Shown: piece by piece, positions 25,466 to 34,694 of the stretch | Position numbering within the stretch: the first letter of the stretch is position 1 | Layout of the letters: every line of letters starts with the position of its first letter | Position numbers and translations under genes: made by a program | The notes under the pieces: model-generated | Seen by the model: the letters and a program-made list of their open reading frames with translations, nothing else | Databases searched by the model: none | Told to the model about the DNA's origin: nothing | Assembly (NCBI RefSeq): GCF_030009775.1 | Contig: NZ_JASCTH010000010.1 | Coordinates: 62,001-126,000 of the forward strand | Direction of reading: 5' to 3' | Length of the DNA stretch: 64,000 nt | DNA from: Actinoplanes sandaracinus | Lineage (GTDB): Bacteria; Actinomycetota; Actinomycetes; Mycobacteriales; Micromonosporaceae

Positions 25466-26454
25466 CGTGGCGGATGCCCGCGGAGACCGCACCGCACACC
25501 TGCACCTGGATGGCGTGGCCGTCGTCCGGATACGCCGACGGCGACGACGCCCGCGAGGCCTGGGCCGCGGTCGCTCTCACGGTCGCCGAGTTCGAGCCGG
25601 TCCGCATGGTCGTCGACCCGGCCGCGGTCAAGGACGCCCGCGACTGGCTGGGCGGCGCCGTCGAATACTTCGCGGCGCCCCTCGACGACGCCTGGATGCG
25701 CGACATCGGCCCGACCTTCGTCGTCGGCCCGGCCGGTCTCGGCGCCGTCGACTGGGTGTTCAACGGCTGGGGCGGCCAGAGCTGGGCCACCTGGGAGAAG
25801 GACGCGAGGATCGCCCGGCAGGTCGCCGAGTGGGCCGGCGCGACCGTCATCGGCTCCGAGATGGTCAACGAGGGCGGCGGCATCCACGTCGACGGCCACG
25901 GCGCCGTGCTGGTCACCGAGACGGTGCAGCTCGACCCGGGCCGCAATCCGGGCTGGACCAGAGCGCGGGTGGAGGGTGAGCTGCGCCGCACCCTCGGCGT
26001 CCGCGAGGTGGTGTGGCTGCCGCGCGGCCTGACCCGCGACTACGGCGAGTTCGGCACCCGCGGCCACGTCGACATCGTCGCGACGCTGACCGCCCCGGAG
26101 ACCGTGCTGTTGCACGTCCAGCCGGATCCCCGGCACCCGGATCACGCGGTCACGGCGCAGATCAGGGACGCCCTGCCCGCGAACTGGACGGTCGTCGACC
26201 TGCCCGGGCCGGAGGGACTGGTGGACGAGCGCGGGCCAGTTGATCACTCGTACGTCAATCACCTAGTGTGCAACGCCGGTGTCGTCGCCTGCACGTTCGA
26301 CGATCCCCGCGACGCCGCAGCGCTGGACGTCCTGGCCGCCGCCTACCCCGGCCGCCGGGTGATCGGCGTCGACGCCCGGGCGATCTTCGCCCGTGGTGGC
26401 GGCATCCACTGCATCACCCAGCAGGAACCCGCTATACCTGGAGGACTTTCGTGA
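25462..26454 (+). CDS. aguA: Agmatine deiminase
   Basis: 330 residues of the peptidylarginine-deiminase-like fold. The family signatures are WMRDIGPTF, NGWGGQSW, NEGGGIHVDGHG, RGHVDIVA and the C-terminal GGGIHCITQQEP with the nucleophilic Cys at about 317. The enzyme converts agmatine to N-carbamoylputrescine, the substrate of the preceding gene product. It overlaps both neighbours by 4 bases (ATGA, GTGA), showing tight translational coupling. Confidence 0.93.
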   Translation: MTWRMPAETAPHTCTWMAWPSSGYADGDDAREAWAAVALTVAEFEPVRMVVDPAAVKDARDWLGGAVEYFAAPLDDAWMRDIGPTFVVGPAGLGAVDWVFNGWGGQSWATWEKDARIARQVAEWAGATVIGSEMVNEGGGIHVDGHGAVLVTETVQLDPGRNPGWTRARVEGELRRTLGVREVVWLPRGLTRDYGEFGTRGHVDIVATLTAPETVLLHVQPDPRHPDHAVTAQIRDALPANWTVVDLPGPEGLVDERGPVDHSYVNHLVCNAGVVACTFDDPRDAAALDVLAAAYPGRRVIGVDARAIFARGGGIHCITQQEPAIPGGLS

Positions 26455-27803
26455 CCGACTTCGACGTGGTGGTGGTCGGCGCCGGCGTCACCGGGCTGAC
26501 CGCTGCCACCCGCCTGCACGCGGCGGGCCGCACGGTGATGGTCATCGAGGCCCGTGACCGGGTCGGTGGCCGCCTGCTGACCGAGGACGTCGAGGGTGTC
26601 CGCCTCGAGGTCGGCGGCCAGTGGGTCTCCCCGGACCAGACCGCCCTGCTGGCCCTGATCGACGACCTGGGCCTGGAGATGTACCCCCGCTACCGGGCCG
26701 GTGACTCGGTGTACATCGGCGCCGACGGGGTGCGCCGCACCTTCTCCGGCGAGCACTTCCCGGTCTCCGCGGCCACCACCGCCGAGATGGAGCGCCTCAC
26801 CAAGGAGCTCGACGGTCTCGCCGCCCAGATGGACCCGCTGGAACCGTGGAACCATCCGGACGCCGAGGCCCTGGACCGGATCTCGTTCGCCGCCTGGCTC
26901 GCCGAGCAGACCGACGACGCCGAGGCCCGCGACAACATCGGCCTCTACATCGGCCCGGCCATGCTCACGAAGCCCGCGCACTCGTTCTCCGCCCTGTCGG
27001 CGGTGTTGATGGCGGCCAGCGCCGGCGGGTTCAGCCATCTCGTCGACGCCGACTTCATCCTGGACCGCCGGGTCGTCGGCGGGCTCCAGCGGGTGCCGAT
27101 CAGCCTCGCCGGCCGTCTGCCCGAGGGCACGGTTCGGCTCGGCGAAGCGGTCACGAAGGTCGAGTGGTCCTCCGAAGGCGGCACGGTCCACACCGACCAG
27201 GGCAGTTACCGTGGCCGCAACGTCGTGATGGCCGTGCCGCCGACCCTGGTCAGCCGGGTGCAGTACGTCCCGGCGCTGCCGCCGGTGCAGGCGCAGATGC
27301 GTCAGCACATCTCGTTCGGCCTGGTGATCAAGCTGCACATCACCTACGACACCCCGTTCTGGCGCGACCTCGGCCTGTCCGGGACGGCGTTCAGCCCGTA
27401 CGCGCTGGTCCATGAGGCCTACGACAACACCAACGAGGACGTCGAGGGCGAGACCCGCGGCACGCTCGTCGGGTTCGTCTCCGACGTCAAGGCCGACCGC
27501 ATCCTGGCCCTCTCCCCGGAGGCGCGCCGCGAGCAGGTTTTGGAGTCGCTCGCCGGCTACTACGGCGAGCAGGCCCGGCACCCGGTGCACTACTACGAGA
27601 GCCCGTGGGTGGCCGACGAGTGGACCGTCGGCGCCTTCGGCACCAGCTTCGACATCGGCTCGCTCACCCGTTACGGCCGCCACCTGCGCGCCGACGTCGG
27701 CCCGCTGGCCTTCGCCAGCAGCGACATCGCAGGCCTCGGCTTCCAGCACGTCGACGGCGCCATCCGGATGGGCGAGGCGGTCGCCGCCCGCCTCCTCGCT
27801 TGA
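26451..27803 (+). CDS. Flavin amine oxidase, probable putrescine oxidase
   Basis: 450 residues. The N-terminal FAD motif VVVGAGVTGLTAATRL is followed by EARDRVGGR and LEVGGQWVSPDQ; the C-terminal FAD contact lies in AFASSDIAGLGFQHVDGAIRMGEAVA. This is the monoamine-oxidase fold, and the sequence recalls actinobacterial putrescine oxidases. Following aguB and aguA, it would oxidise putrescine to 4-aminobutanal with H2O2 release. The start is GTG 26451, preceded by GGAGG. The substrate is inferred from operon context. Confidence 0.87.
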   Translation: MTDFDVVVVGAGVTGLTAATRLHAAGRTVMVIEARDRVGGRLLTEDVEGVRLEVGGQWVSPDQTALLALIDDLGLEMYPRYRAGDSVYIGADGVRRTFSGEHFPVSAATTAEMERLTKELDGLAAQMDPLEPWNHPDAEALDRISFAAWLAEQTDDAEARDNIGLYIGPAMLTKPAHSFSALSAVLMAASAGGFSHLVDADFILDRRVVGGLQRVPISLAGRLPEGTVRLGEAVTKVEWSSEGGTVHTDQGSYRGRNVVMAVPPTLVSRVQYVPALPPVQAQMRQHISFGLVIKLHITYDTPFWRDLGLSGTAFSPYALVHEAYDNTNEDVEGETRGTLVGFVSDVKADRILALSPEARREQVLESLAGYYGEQARHPVHYYESPWVADEWTVGAFGTSFDIGSLTRYGRHLRADVGPLAFASSDIAGLGFQHVDGAIRMGEAVAARLLA

Positions 27804-27851
27804 GAACACCACGGTGGTACGGCTGGTAGGAGCACCGCGCGTCGCGGCGGT

Positions 27852-29321
27852 TCAGCCGTGATGATGCCCGGCCCGGATGGTGCGGGGGACCAGGTTCTCG
27901 GTGCCGGGTTCGACGATCACGAACTGGCCCATCATGCCCTTGTCCTCGTGCCGTAGCAGGTGGCAGTGGTACATGTACGGCGTCAGCGGGTCGACGAAGC
28001 CGCCGAACCGGACGAGCAGGCGGGCCTTCGCCTCCTTGGGGAGGAAGACGGTGTCCTTGGGCCCGGCCTGGTAGGCGGGCGGCGGGGCGCCGTTGATCTC
28101 CAGGATCCGGAACGCGACCTCGTGGATGTGGAAGTTGTGGGCGTACGTCGTGTTGTCGATCTCCCAGATCTCGGTGGCGCCCGCCGGAACGACCTCGTCG
28201 ATCCGGGTCATGTCCATGTCGTGACCGTTGATCTCCGACCCGGAGAGCGAGAACCGCCGGACCCGGGCCCCGGCCGGCGGTGTCTCCGGCCCGGGTCCGC
28301 TGAGCGTGGCGGGCAGCCCGGGTGAGGCCTTGAGCGCGGCCGCAGCCACGATCTTCAGCAGCTGGAAGTCGTCCTCCTCGATGTCGTTGGCGGTCTTGCG
28401 GGGCTCGCCGCGGCTGTCCATGACGACGGTCTCGCCGGGGGAGAAGCGGACCACGATCTCCACCCGCTCCCCGGGGCTGATCTTGACCCGGTCCACCCGG
28501 ACCGGGCGCTCCAGCAGCCCCGCGTCGCCACCGATGACCTCGAAGGCGCGGCCGTCGGCGAACCCGATCCGGTAGACGCGGGCGTTCGACGCGTTGAGCA
28601 GCCGGAACCGCACCGCCTCGGTGGTGACGTCGACGAACGGGTCATAGGTGCCGTTGACCAGGATCGTCGGTCCCAGCAGCCCGAACGTGCCCCGGTCGAC
28701 TCCGCTGGTCTCCAGTTCGCCGGCATCGTCGATCTCCTTGTCCTGGACGATCAACGGCAGGTCGTCGACGCCGTACTCGTCCGGCAGCGGCGGGCCGTCC
28801 GGGTCGTCGATGAGGAAAAGGCCGGCCAGGCCCCGGTAGACGTGCATCGCGGTCTTCTCATGCAGGTGCGGGTGGAACCAGGAGGTGGCGGCGGGCTGAT
28901 CGACGGTCCACTCCGGGGTCCAGGTGGCGCCCGGTTCGATCATCTGGTGCGGGCCGCCGTCCATCCGGGCGGGCAGCCGCATGCCGTGCCAGTGCAGGGT
29001 GGTCGTCTCCGGAAGACTGTTGGTGACGGCCATCCGGACCTTGTCGCCGCGAGAGGCCCGGACCGTCGGCCCCAGATAGGCGCCGTTGACACCCCACGTG
29101 TTCTCGGTGATCCGCCCGGGAAGAAATTCCGACCGGCCGGCCCGCAGATCGAGGGAGAACCGTTTCGCGCCGTCCGCGTCGATCACCGGTTCGGCCGGCG
29201 GAGGAATGCGCAGCCGGTTGCTGAAATTCGGGTCGGGCTGCTTTTCGAGGGTGCTGGAGCAGCCGGCGACAATGGACAGGGCGGCCAGAGAAAGAAGACT
29301 TCTGCGTTTCACGAATACCAT
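27852..29321 (-). CDS. Multicopper oxidase lipoprotein
   Basis: 489 residues. The N-terminal lipobox IVAGC puts the lipidated Cys at 21. Three cupredoxin domains carry all copper motifs in order: HWHG, HPHLH, HNFHIHEVAF and the terminal HCHLLRHEDKGMM with the type-1 Cys and an axial Met. It belongs to the CotA/CueO-like oxidases that oxidise metals or phenolics at the cell surface. The C-terminal HHHG could also bind metal. It lies 102 bp downstream of a two-component pair on the same strand, with an 18-bp perfect palindrome between them. Confidence 0.92.
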   Translation of the reverse strand: MVFVKRRSLLSLAALSIVAGCSSTLEKQPDPNFSNRLRIPPPAEPVIDADGAKRFSLDLRAGRSEFLPGRITENTWGVNGAYLGPTVRASRGDKVRMAVTNSLPETTTLHWHGMRLPARMDGGPHQMIEPGATWTPEWTVDQPAATSWFHPHLHEKTAMHVYRGLAGLFLIDDPDGPPLPDEYGVDDLPLIVQDKEIDDAGELETSGVDRGTFGLLGPTILVNGTYDPFVDVTTEAVRFRLLNASNARVYRIGFADGRAFEVIGGDAGLLERPVRVDRVKISPGERVEIVVRFSPGETVVMDSRGEPRKTANDIEEDDFQLLKIVAAAALKASPGLPATLSGPGPETPPAGARVRRFSLSGSEINGHDMDMTRIDEVVPAGATEIWEIDNTTYAHNFHIHEVAFRILEINGAPPPAYQAGPKDTVFLPKEAKARLLVRFGGFVDPLTPYMYHCHLLRHEDKGMMGQFVIVEPGTENLVPRTIRAGHHHG

Positions 29322-29405
29322 CGTGACGGTTCTTCACAGTGCACCGTAATCCGTTGTTTCCCTCAACCGGAAATGATTCCCGAGATGTATTCCGGGGCAT
29401 GGCGT

Positions 29406-29423
29406 CTACATCCCGGGATGTAG
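29406..29423. promoter_or_regulatory. 18-bp perfect palindrome upstream of the multicopper oxidase gene
   Basis: CTACATCCCGGGATGTAG reads the same on both strands. It abuts the 3' end of the response-regulator gene and lies 84 bp before the oxidase start. A degenerate half-match (GATGTATTCCGGGG, about 29385-29398) lies just downstream of it in the oxidase direction. A zero-loop palindrome suits a dimeric regulator better than a terminator. Confidence 0.5.
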
Positions 29424-30086
29424 TCAGGGCAGCCAGCCGGGCAGGGCGCGGCCGGACTCGTAGGCCCAGACGACCAGCTGCGCGCGGTCCCGCAGGCCCA
29501 GTTTCGCGAGGATCCGGCTGACATGAGTCTTCGTGGTCGCATAGCTGATCACCAGCCGGGCGGCGATCTCCTCGTTGGACAGGCCGGCCGCGACCAGGTC
29601 CAGGATCTCGGTCTCGCGGGCGGTCAGGGCCGCCAGCTCGGGGGCGGGCGGCGGTTTGAGGCGGGCGGCCATCTCGGCGATCAGGCGGCGGGTCACCGAC
29701 GGGGCGAGCAGCGCGTCACCGCGGGCCACCACCCGTACGGCGTGGATCAGCTCGGCCGGTTCGATGTCCTTGAGCAGGAAACCGCTGGCCCCGGCCCGGA
29801 TGGCGCCGTAGACGTACTCGTCGGACTCGAACGTCGTCAGGATGACCACCTTGACGTCGCCGAGGGTCGTGTCGCCGCAGATCTCCCGGGTGGCGGCCAG
29901 CCCATCGGCGACCGGCATGCGGATGTCCATCAGCAGCACGTCTGGTCTGACCTCGCGGGCCAGCCGGACCGCCTGCTCGCCGTCGGCGGCCTCGCCGGCG
30001 ACGGTCATGTCCGGTTCGCCGGACAGGATGGCGCGGAAGCCCGCGCGTACCAGCGCCTGATCGTCGGCCAGGGCGAGGGTGATCAT
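29424..30086 (-). CDS. NarL/LuxR-family response regulator
   Basis: 220 residues. The receiver domain has phospho-acceptor Asp in VLLMDIRMPVADG and conserved Lys in GFLLKDI; the LuxR HTH is LTARETEILDLVAAGLSNEEIAARLVISYATTKTHVSRILAKLGLRDR. ATG 30086 overlaps the stop of the upstream kinase by 4 bases. The multicopper oxidase gene is downstream, a possible target. Confidence 0.94.
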   Translation of the reverse strand: MITLALADDQALVRAGFRAILSGEPDMTVAGEAADGEQAVRLAREVRPDVLLMDIRMPVADGLAATREICGDTTLGDVKVVILTTFESDEYVYGAIRAGASGFLLKDIEPAELIHAVRVVARGDALLAPSVTRRLIAEMAARLKPPPAPELAALTARETEILDLVAAGLSNEEIAARLVISYATTKTHVSRILAKLGLRDRAQLVVWAYESGRALPGWLP

Positions 30087-31204
30087 CGGGTCCCGTTCTC
30101 GTCGGTGGTGACGGCCAGTGGCAGACCGGCATGGACGCGGAATCCGCCGCCCGGCCGCGGCCCGGCCTGAAGGGTGCCGCCGACCGAGGCGGCGCGTTCG
30201 GCCATCCCGCGCAGACCGCTGCCGGGTACGGGCGCCGGCACCTCGTCGCCGTCGTTCTCGACGGTGACGAGGACCCGGTCGCCGCACCGCCGGATGCCGA
30301 CGTCGGCACGGGTCGCGGCCCCGTGCCGGACCGCGTTGGTGAGCGCCTCCTGCACGATCCGGTAGGCGGCCCGCTGCACCTCGGCCGGAATTGCCGGCGG
30401 CGGCACGTCGACCGTGGGCCGGACCGTCAGCCCGGCCGCCGACGTGCGGCCGAACAGCTCGGGCAGCGCGGACAGATCCGGCTGGACGGGCTCGCGGAGC
30501 ACACCCAGCACCTCACGCATCTCCCGCAGCGCGTCCTTGCTGGCGGTGCGGATCGCCCGCAGCGCCTCGAACGCGCTGTCCGGTTCGCGGGTGTGCAGGG
30601 CGGCCGCCGCCTGCACGCTGATCAGCGACAGCTGGTGGCCGAGAGCGTCGTGCATCTCCCGGGCGATGCGCAGCCGTTCCTCGGCGGCCCGCCGCAGGGC
30701 CTCGCTCTCACGCGACGCCTCGGCGAGGGCCCGGGACGACTCGGCCAGCGCGGCCCGCTCCTCGGCCTGTGTGGTCTGCCGGGCCCGGCCGCGGGCGAAC
30801 TCGCCGAGCACCACCGGCAGCGCCAGGACGGGGGCGACGCCGATCACGGTCGGCCACGGCTCACCGCTGGTGGCGGCGACGAGCACGAGCAGGATTGCGG
30901 TGGCCCCGGCCGACCAGGCCGGGCCACGCCTGCGGCCGACCGTGTAGAGGGCGACGGCCAGGTTCAGAACGATCGCCGTGTCGGGGAAGCCGGCGGGGTA
31001 GTAGGCCACCGTGGTGGCGCTGGTGATCGCCAGGACGGTGAGCGGGAACCGCTGCCGCCCGAGCAGGGCCGCCGACGAGAGCACGAGCAGCGCCCAGCCG
31101 AGTGGCATCATCGGCCGGTCGGCGCCGCCGGTGTCGAGCCCGGCGGTGACGGCGTTGAGGGCGAGCACTCCGACCGCCAGGGCCGCGTCCCCCCGGATGC
31201 GCAT
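30083..31204 (-). CDS. Sensor histidine kinase (NarL-class partner)
   Basis: 373 residues: N-terminal membrane helices (to about 150), a coiled-coil rich in Ala/Glu/Arg (about 155-195), HisKA_3 with the phospho-His in RLRIAREMHDALGHQLSLISVQ, and HATPase_c with AYRIVQEALTNAVRHG. ATG 31204 begins just before the first helix; upstream codons lack membrane character and run into the divergent TetR promoter. Coupled to the response regulator by an ATGA overlap. The signal is unknown. Confidence 0.92.
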   Translation of the reverse strand: MRIRGDAALAVGVLALNAVTAGLDTGGADRPMMPLGWALLVLSSAALLGRQRFPLTVLAITSATTVAYYPAGFPDTAIVLNLAVALYTVGRRRGPAWSAGATAILLVLVAATSGEPWPTVIGVAPVLALPVVLGEFARGRARQTTQAEERAALAESSRALAEASRESEALRRAAEERLRIAREMHDALGHQLSLISVQAAAALHTREPDSAFEALRAIRTASKDALREMREVLGVLREPVQPDLSALPELFGRTSAAGLTVRPTVDVPPPAIPAEVQRAAYRIVQEALTNAVRHGAATRADVGIRRCGDRVLVTVENDGDEVPAPVPGSGLRGMAERAASVGGTLQAGPRPGGGFRVHAGLPLAVTTDENGTR

Positions 31205-31280
31205 GCCCCACTCTAGAACCTGAGCGATCGCGCGGGCCGGGGCGCTCCTCGCCTGCCGCGCTCCGGCAGAATGACCGCCC

Positions 31281-31910
31281 ATGAGCGACACCAAGCAGCG
31301 CCTGCTCGACGGAGCCCTCGCCGCGTTGCGGGAGCACGGTGTCACCGGCGTCTCGGCACGGACCATCGCGGCCGCGGCCGGGGTCAATCAGGCGCTGGTC
31401 TTCTACCACTACGGGTCCGTCGACGAGCTGCTCGGCGCGGCCTGCATGGCGACGACCCGACGGCGGGTGGCCGCCTACGCGGACCGGTTCGCCGCCGTCG
31501 GTTCGCTGCGCGAACTGCTCCAGGTCGGCCGCGAGCTGCACGCCTCCGAACGGGAACAGGGCAACGTGTCGGTGCTCGCGCAACTGCTCGCGGCCGCGCA
31601 GAGCGGCGACCGCCTGGCCGCGCCGACCGCGGCGGCTCTGGAGCTGTGGACCGAGGAGATCGAGGCGGTGCTGCGCCGGCTGATGGAGTCCTCGCCGGTG
31701 GCCGAGGTCGCCGACCTTCCCGGGCTGGCCCGGGCGGTGTCGGCGGCGTTCGTCGGGCTGGAACTCTACGAGGGCGTCGACCCGGTCGGCGCCGAGCGGG
31801 CGATGGCCGCGCTCGACCAGCTCGCGGTGCTGGTCGAGGTGGTCGACGAGCTGGGGCCGCTGGCACGGCGGGCGCTGCGCTCGAAGATCCGTGGTCGCCG
31901 GGATTCGTGA
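31281..31910 (+). CDS. TetR-family transcriptional regulator
   Basis: 209 residues. The HTH occupies about 5-50 (KQRLLDGALAALREHGVTGVSARTIAAAAGVNQALVFYHYGSVDELL), followed by a helical effector domain. It is divergent from the sensor kinase with 76 bp between starts; no clear target operon is adjacent. The downstream 106-residue gene is on the same strand after 55 bp. Confidence 0.91.
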   Translation: MSDTKQRLLDGALAALREHGVTGVSARTIAAAAGVNQALVFYHYGSVDELLGAACMATTRRRVAAYADRFAAVGSLRELLQVGRELHASEREQGNVSVLAQLLAAAQSGDRLAAPTAAALELWTEEIEAVLRRLMESSPVAEVADLPGLARAVSAAFVGLELYEGVDPVGAERAMAALDQLAVLVEVVDELGPLARRALRSKIRGRRDS

Positions 31911-31965
31911 TCACCGGAACGGGTGATGACGGGAACTGATCACCACCCACCAGCGACCATGGAGT

Positions 31966-32286
31966 GTGTCTCTTCCTGATTTGGCCACATATGTTCCGCA
32001 TCGATCGATGCCCGACGCGGAGTTCGAGGGCGTCGCCGTGCCCGGTCTGCGCGCCGACTTCTACCGACGTCCCGACGGTGATCGCATCGCCTCCGTCGGC
32101 CGGTACTCCTATCAGGGCCGCACCGTGCTGATGGCCTGGGGTTACGTCGACGAGGAGCACTGCCGCCAGCACGCCATCCACGACCCGCGGGCCGGGTGGC
32201 ACGCGGTGGTGGACGGCTGCCCCGACGTCCGGCTCGCCGGCGGTTTCGAGGTGCGGACCCCGGACGGGCGGTGGCTACGCGCCTGA
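31966..32286 (+). CDS. Hypothetical protein of about 106 residues
   Basis: A small soluble protein with an organised mid-section (ADFYRRPDGDRIASVGRYSYQGRTVLMAWGYVDEEHC) and GC-skewed codon usage like its neighbours. I do not recognise a family. GTG 31966 has GGAG only 1 base before it, so ATG 32008 (MPDAEFEG) is a possible start. Its last 12 bases overlap the 3' end of the opposing CNNM-type gene. Confidence 0.55.
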   Translation: MSLPDLATYVPHRSMPDAEFEGVAVPGLRADFYRRPDGDRIASVGRYSYQGRTVLMAWGYVDEEHCRQHAIHDPRAGWHAVVDGCPDVRLAGGFEVRTPDGRWLRA

Positions 32287-33354
32287 CCGGGATTTGCGGC
32301 CGGCCCGGCGGGCCGCGTCGATCACCGGGTCGGTCTCGTCGTCGAACTGGCCGATCACCTGCTCCAGCAGGTCCTCCAGCGCGACCAGGCCGACCACCGC
32401 GCCCGCCTCGGTGACCAGCGCGACCTGGTTGCGCCGCTGCCGCATGGCCGCGATCGCGTCCAGCCCACTGGTCGCCGCCGGCAGCCGCAGCGGTGTGGCC
32501 ATCAACCCTCCGGCGGTGGCGTCCGAGCCGGCGTCGACCGCCTTGGCCGCCTCCCGCACGTGCACGATCCCCGCGATCGTCCCCTCGGTGTCCGTGACCG
32601 CCAACCGGGACCGCCCCGACTCGATGCTGCGCAACTCCACGTCACGCGGCGCGGCGTCGGAGGGCACCGCGACGATCCGTGCGGTCGGGGTCATCACGTC
32701 GCGGACCGTCGTGGACTCCACCGCGAGCATCGCGGTCAGCAGTTCGTGCTCCGCGTCCGGGAGCGTCCCGTGCTCCTTCGACGTCTCCAGCAGCATCCGC
32801 AGTTGCTCGGCGCTGTGCACTTGGGCCAGCTCGTCCTGGGGCGTCACCTTGACCAGGCGCAGGCTGGCGTTGGCCAGCCCGTTCAGCGCCATCAGCACCG
32901 GGCGCAGCACCGTGGTGAACCCGACGAACGGGATCGCCAGCAGCGTCGCCGACTTCTCCGGGTGACTGATCGCCCACGACTTCGGGGCCATCTCACCGAC
33001 CACCACGTGCAGGAACCCCACCAGGGCGACGGACAGTACGAACGCCACCACGTACGCGGCGTCCTCCGGCAGCCCGGTCGTGGTGAACACCGGCTTCAGC
33101 AGGCGCGCGACCGTCGGCTTGGCCAGAGCGCCCAGCCCGAGCGTGCACAGAGTGATGCCGAGCTGCGCGCCGGCCAGCATCAACGACAGCCGCCGGGTGC
33201 CGGCCAGCGCGGCCCGAGCGCCACGGGACCCCTCCGTGGCGGCCGTCTCCAGCCGGTGCCGTTTCGCCGCGACCAGCGCGAACTCGGCAGCCACGAAGAA
33301 CCCGTTGAGCGCCAGCAGCACCAGCGAGACCAGCAGGGCGGGGATGGTGCTCAT
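32275..33354 (-). CDS. CNNM/HlyC-CorC-type membrane protein with CBS domains
   Basis: 359 residues. An N-terminal DUF21/CNNM transmembrane domain (about 1-180: LNGFFVAAEFALVAAKRHRLE, GAQLGITLCTLGLGALAKP, VGEMAPKSWAI) is followed by a CBS pair (about 205-330: VMTPTARIVAVPSDA..., GLVALEDLLEQVIGQ). There is no terminal CorC_HlyC domain. Related proteins transport or regulate Mg2+ and other cations. ATG 33354 overlaps the upstream paralogue's stop by 4 bases, so the two may form a heteromer. Confidence 0.9.
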   Translation of the reverse strand: MSTIPALLVSLVLLALNGFFVAAEFALVAAKRHRLETAATEGSRGARAALAGTRRLSLMLAGAQLGITLCTLGLGALAKPTVARLLKPVFTTTGLPEDAAYVVAFVLSVALVGFLHVVVGEMAPKSWAISHPEKSATLLAIPFVGFTTVLRPVLMALNGLANASLRLVKVTPQDELAQVHSAEQLRMLLETSKEHGTLPDAEHELLTAMLAVESTTVRDVMTPTARIVAVPSDAAPRDVELRSIESGRSRLAVTDTEGTIAGIVHVREAAKAVDAGSDATAGGLMATPLRLPAATSGLDAIAAMRQRRNQVALVTEAGAVVGLVALEDLLEQVIGQFDDETDPVIDAARRAGRKSRSGA

Positions 33355-34694
33355 GCCTCGTCCTTCACGGTCAGGGCGATCCGTTCCGGCACGCGCCGCC
33401 GAACCTCCAGCACGGTCAGCCGCGCGACCCCCTGCGGCAGGGGTTCTCCGTCGTCGTCCAGCAGCGGCCGCAGGGCCAGGTCGATGCTCTCCCGCGCGGC
33501 CGGCAGCCGGCCCAGCCGAGCCATCACCAGGCCCGACACCGTGTCGTACAACTCGTCCTCGGGCAGCCGCACCCCGGTCGCCTCGGCGACCTCGTCGATC
33601 CGGGACCGGCCCGGCACCAGCCACGTGCCGTCGCCGCCGCGCTCGATCACCGGCTCCGGCAGGTCGTCCTCGTCGCGGATCTCACCGACCAGTTCCTCGG
33701 CCACATCCTCCAGGGTGATGATCCCGGCGAACCCGCCGAACTCGTCGACCACCACCGCCATCTGCCGGTGCGCCGCCTTGAGCCGGTCCAGCACCTGCGG
33801 CAGCGTGCAGGACTCGGGCAGCACCACCGGGGTGGTCGCCAGGGCACTGACCGGGGTGGTGGCGCGCGCCGACGGCTCCACGGTGATCACATCGTTGATG
33901 GAGACCAGTCCGATCACATCGTCGTATCCGTCCCCGATCACCGGGAACCGGGAATGCCCGGTGTCCAGCAGGTCGACCACCCGGGACGCCGGCTCGGCCG
34001 CACCGATCGACGTCACGTCCACCCGCGGGCGCATCACCTCGGCGGCCGTGCGGCTCCGGAAGTCCAGCCCGTGGTCCAGCAGGCGGGCCGCCCGCGCGTC
34101 CAGGGCGCCGTGCGCGCTCGACGTCTCGATGATCCGGTCCAGGTCCTCAGGGGTCGCGCCCTGCGGCAGCTCCTCCACCGGCTCGATACCGACCGTGCGC
34201 AGCAGCCGGTTCGCGGTGGCGTCGAACACCCGGATCACCGGCCCCACCACGGTCAGATAGATCACCGTGGACCGCGACAGCGCCCGCGCCACCGCCTCGG
34301 GGCGGGCGATCGCCAGGTTCTTCGGGGCCAGCTCGCCGAGAACCATCTGCACCACCGTCGCGAACAGCAGCGCCACCACCATCGAGATCGAGGTGGTCAC
34401 ACCCTCCGGCAGGCCGGTCGCCCCGAGCAGCTGCGCGGTGCCCCGGCCCAGGAACGGCTCGGCGACGTAACCGGCCAGCAGCGCGGTCACGGTGATGCCG
34501 ACCTGGGAGCCGGACAGCACGAACGACAGTTTCTGGGTGACGTCGAGGGCCCGGCGTGCGGCCGCGTCGCCCTCGTCGGCCAGCACCCGCAGCCGCTCGC
34601 GGTCGACCGCCACATAGGCGAACTCCTGGGCCACGAAATAGCCGGTCGCGACGGTCAGCAGCACAATGGCGAGGATGCCGATCGTGATCAGCAC
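33351..34694 (-). CDS. CNNM/HlyC-CorC-type membrane protein with CBS and CorC_HlyC domains
   Basis: 447 residues. A CNNM membrane domain (about 1-190; FVAQEFAYVAVDRERL, GSQVGITVTALLAGYVAEP, LGELAPKNLAIARP) is followed by CBS domains (VMRPRVDVTSIG... and FGGFAGIITLEDVAEELVGEI) and a complete CorC_HlyC domain near the C-terminus (about 350-440). It is the longer partner of the downstream gene and probably acts in metal-ion efflux or homeostasis. The first gene of a two-gene operon. Confidence 0.92.
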   Translation of the reverse strand: MLITIGILAIVLLTVATGYFVAQEFAYVAVDRERLRVLADEGDAAARRALDVTQKLSFVLSGSQVGITVTALLAGYVAEPFLGRGTAQLLGATGLPEGVTTSISMVVALLFATVVQMVLGELAPKNLAIARPEAVARALSRSTVIYLTVVGPVIRVFDATANRLLRTVGIEPVEELPQGATPEDLDRIIETSSAHGALDARAARLLDHGLDFRSRTAAEVMRPRVDVTSIGAAEPASRVVDLLDTGHSRFPVIGDGYDDVIGLVSINDVITVEPSARATTPVSALATTPVVLPESCTLPQVLDRLKAAHRQMAVVVDEFGGFAGIITLEDVAEELVGEIRDEDDLPEPVIERGGDGTWLVPGRSRIDEVAEATGVRLPEDELYDTVSGLVMARLGRLPAARESIDLALRPLLDDDGEPLPQGVARLTVLEVRRRVPERIALTVKDEA

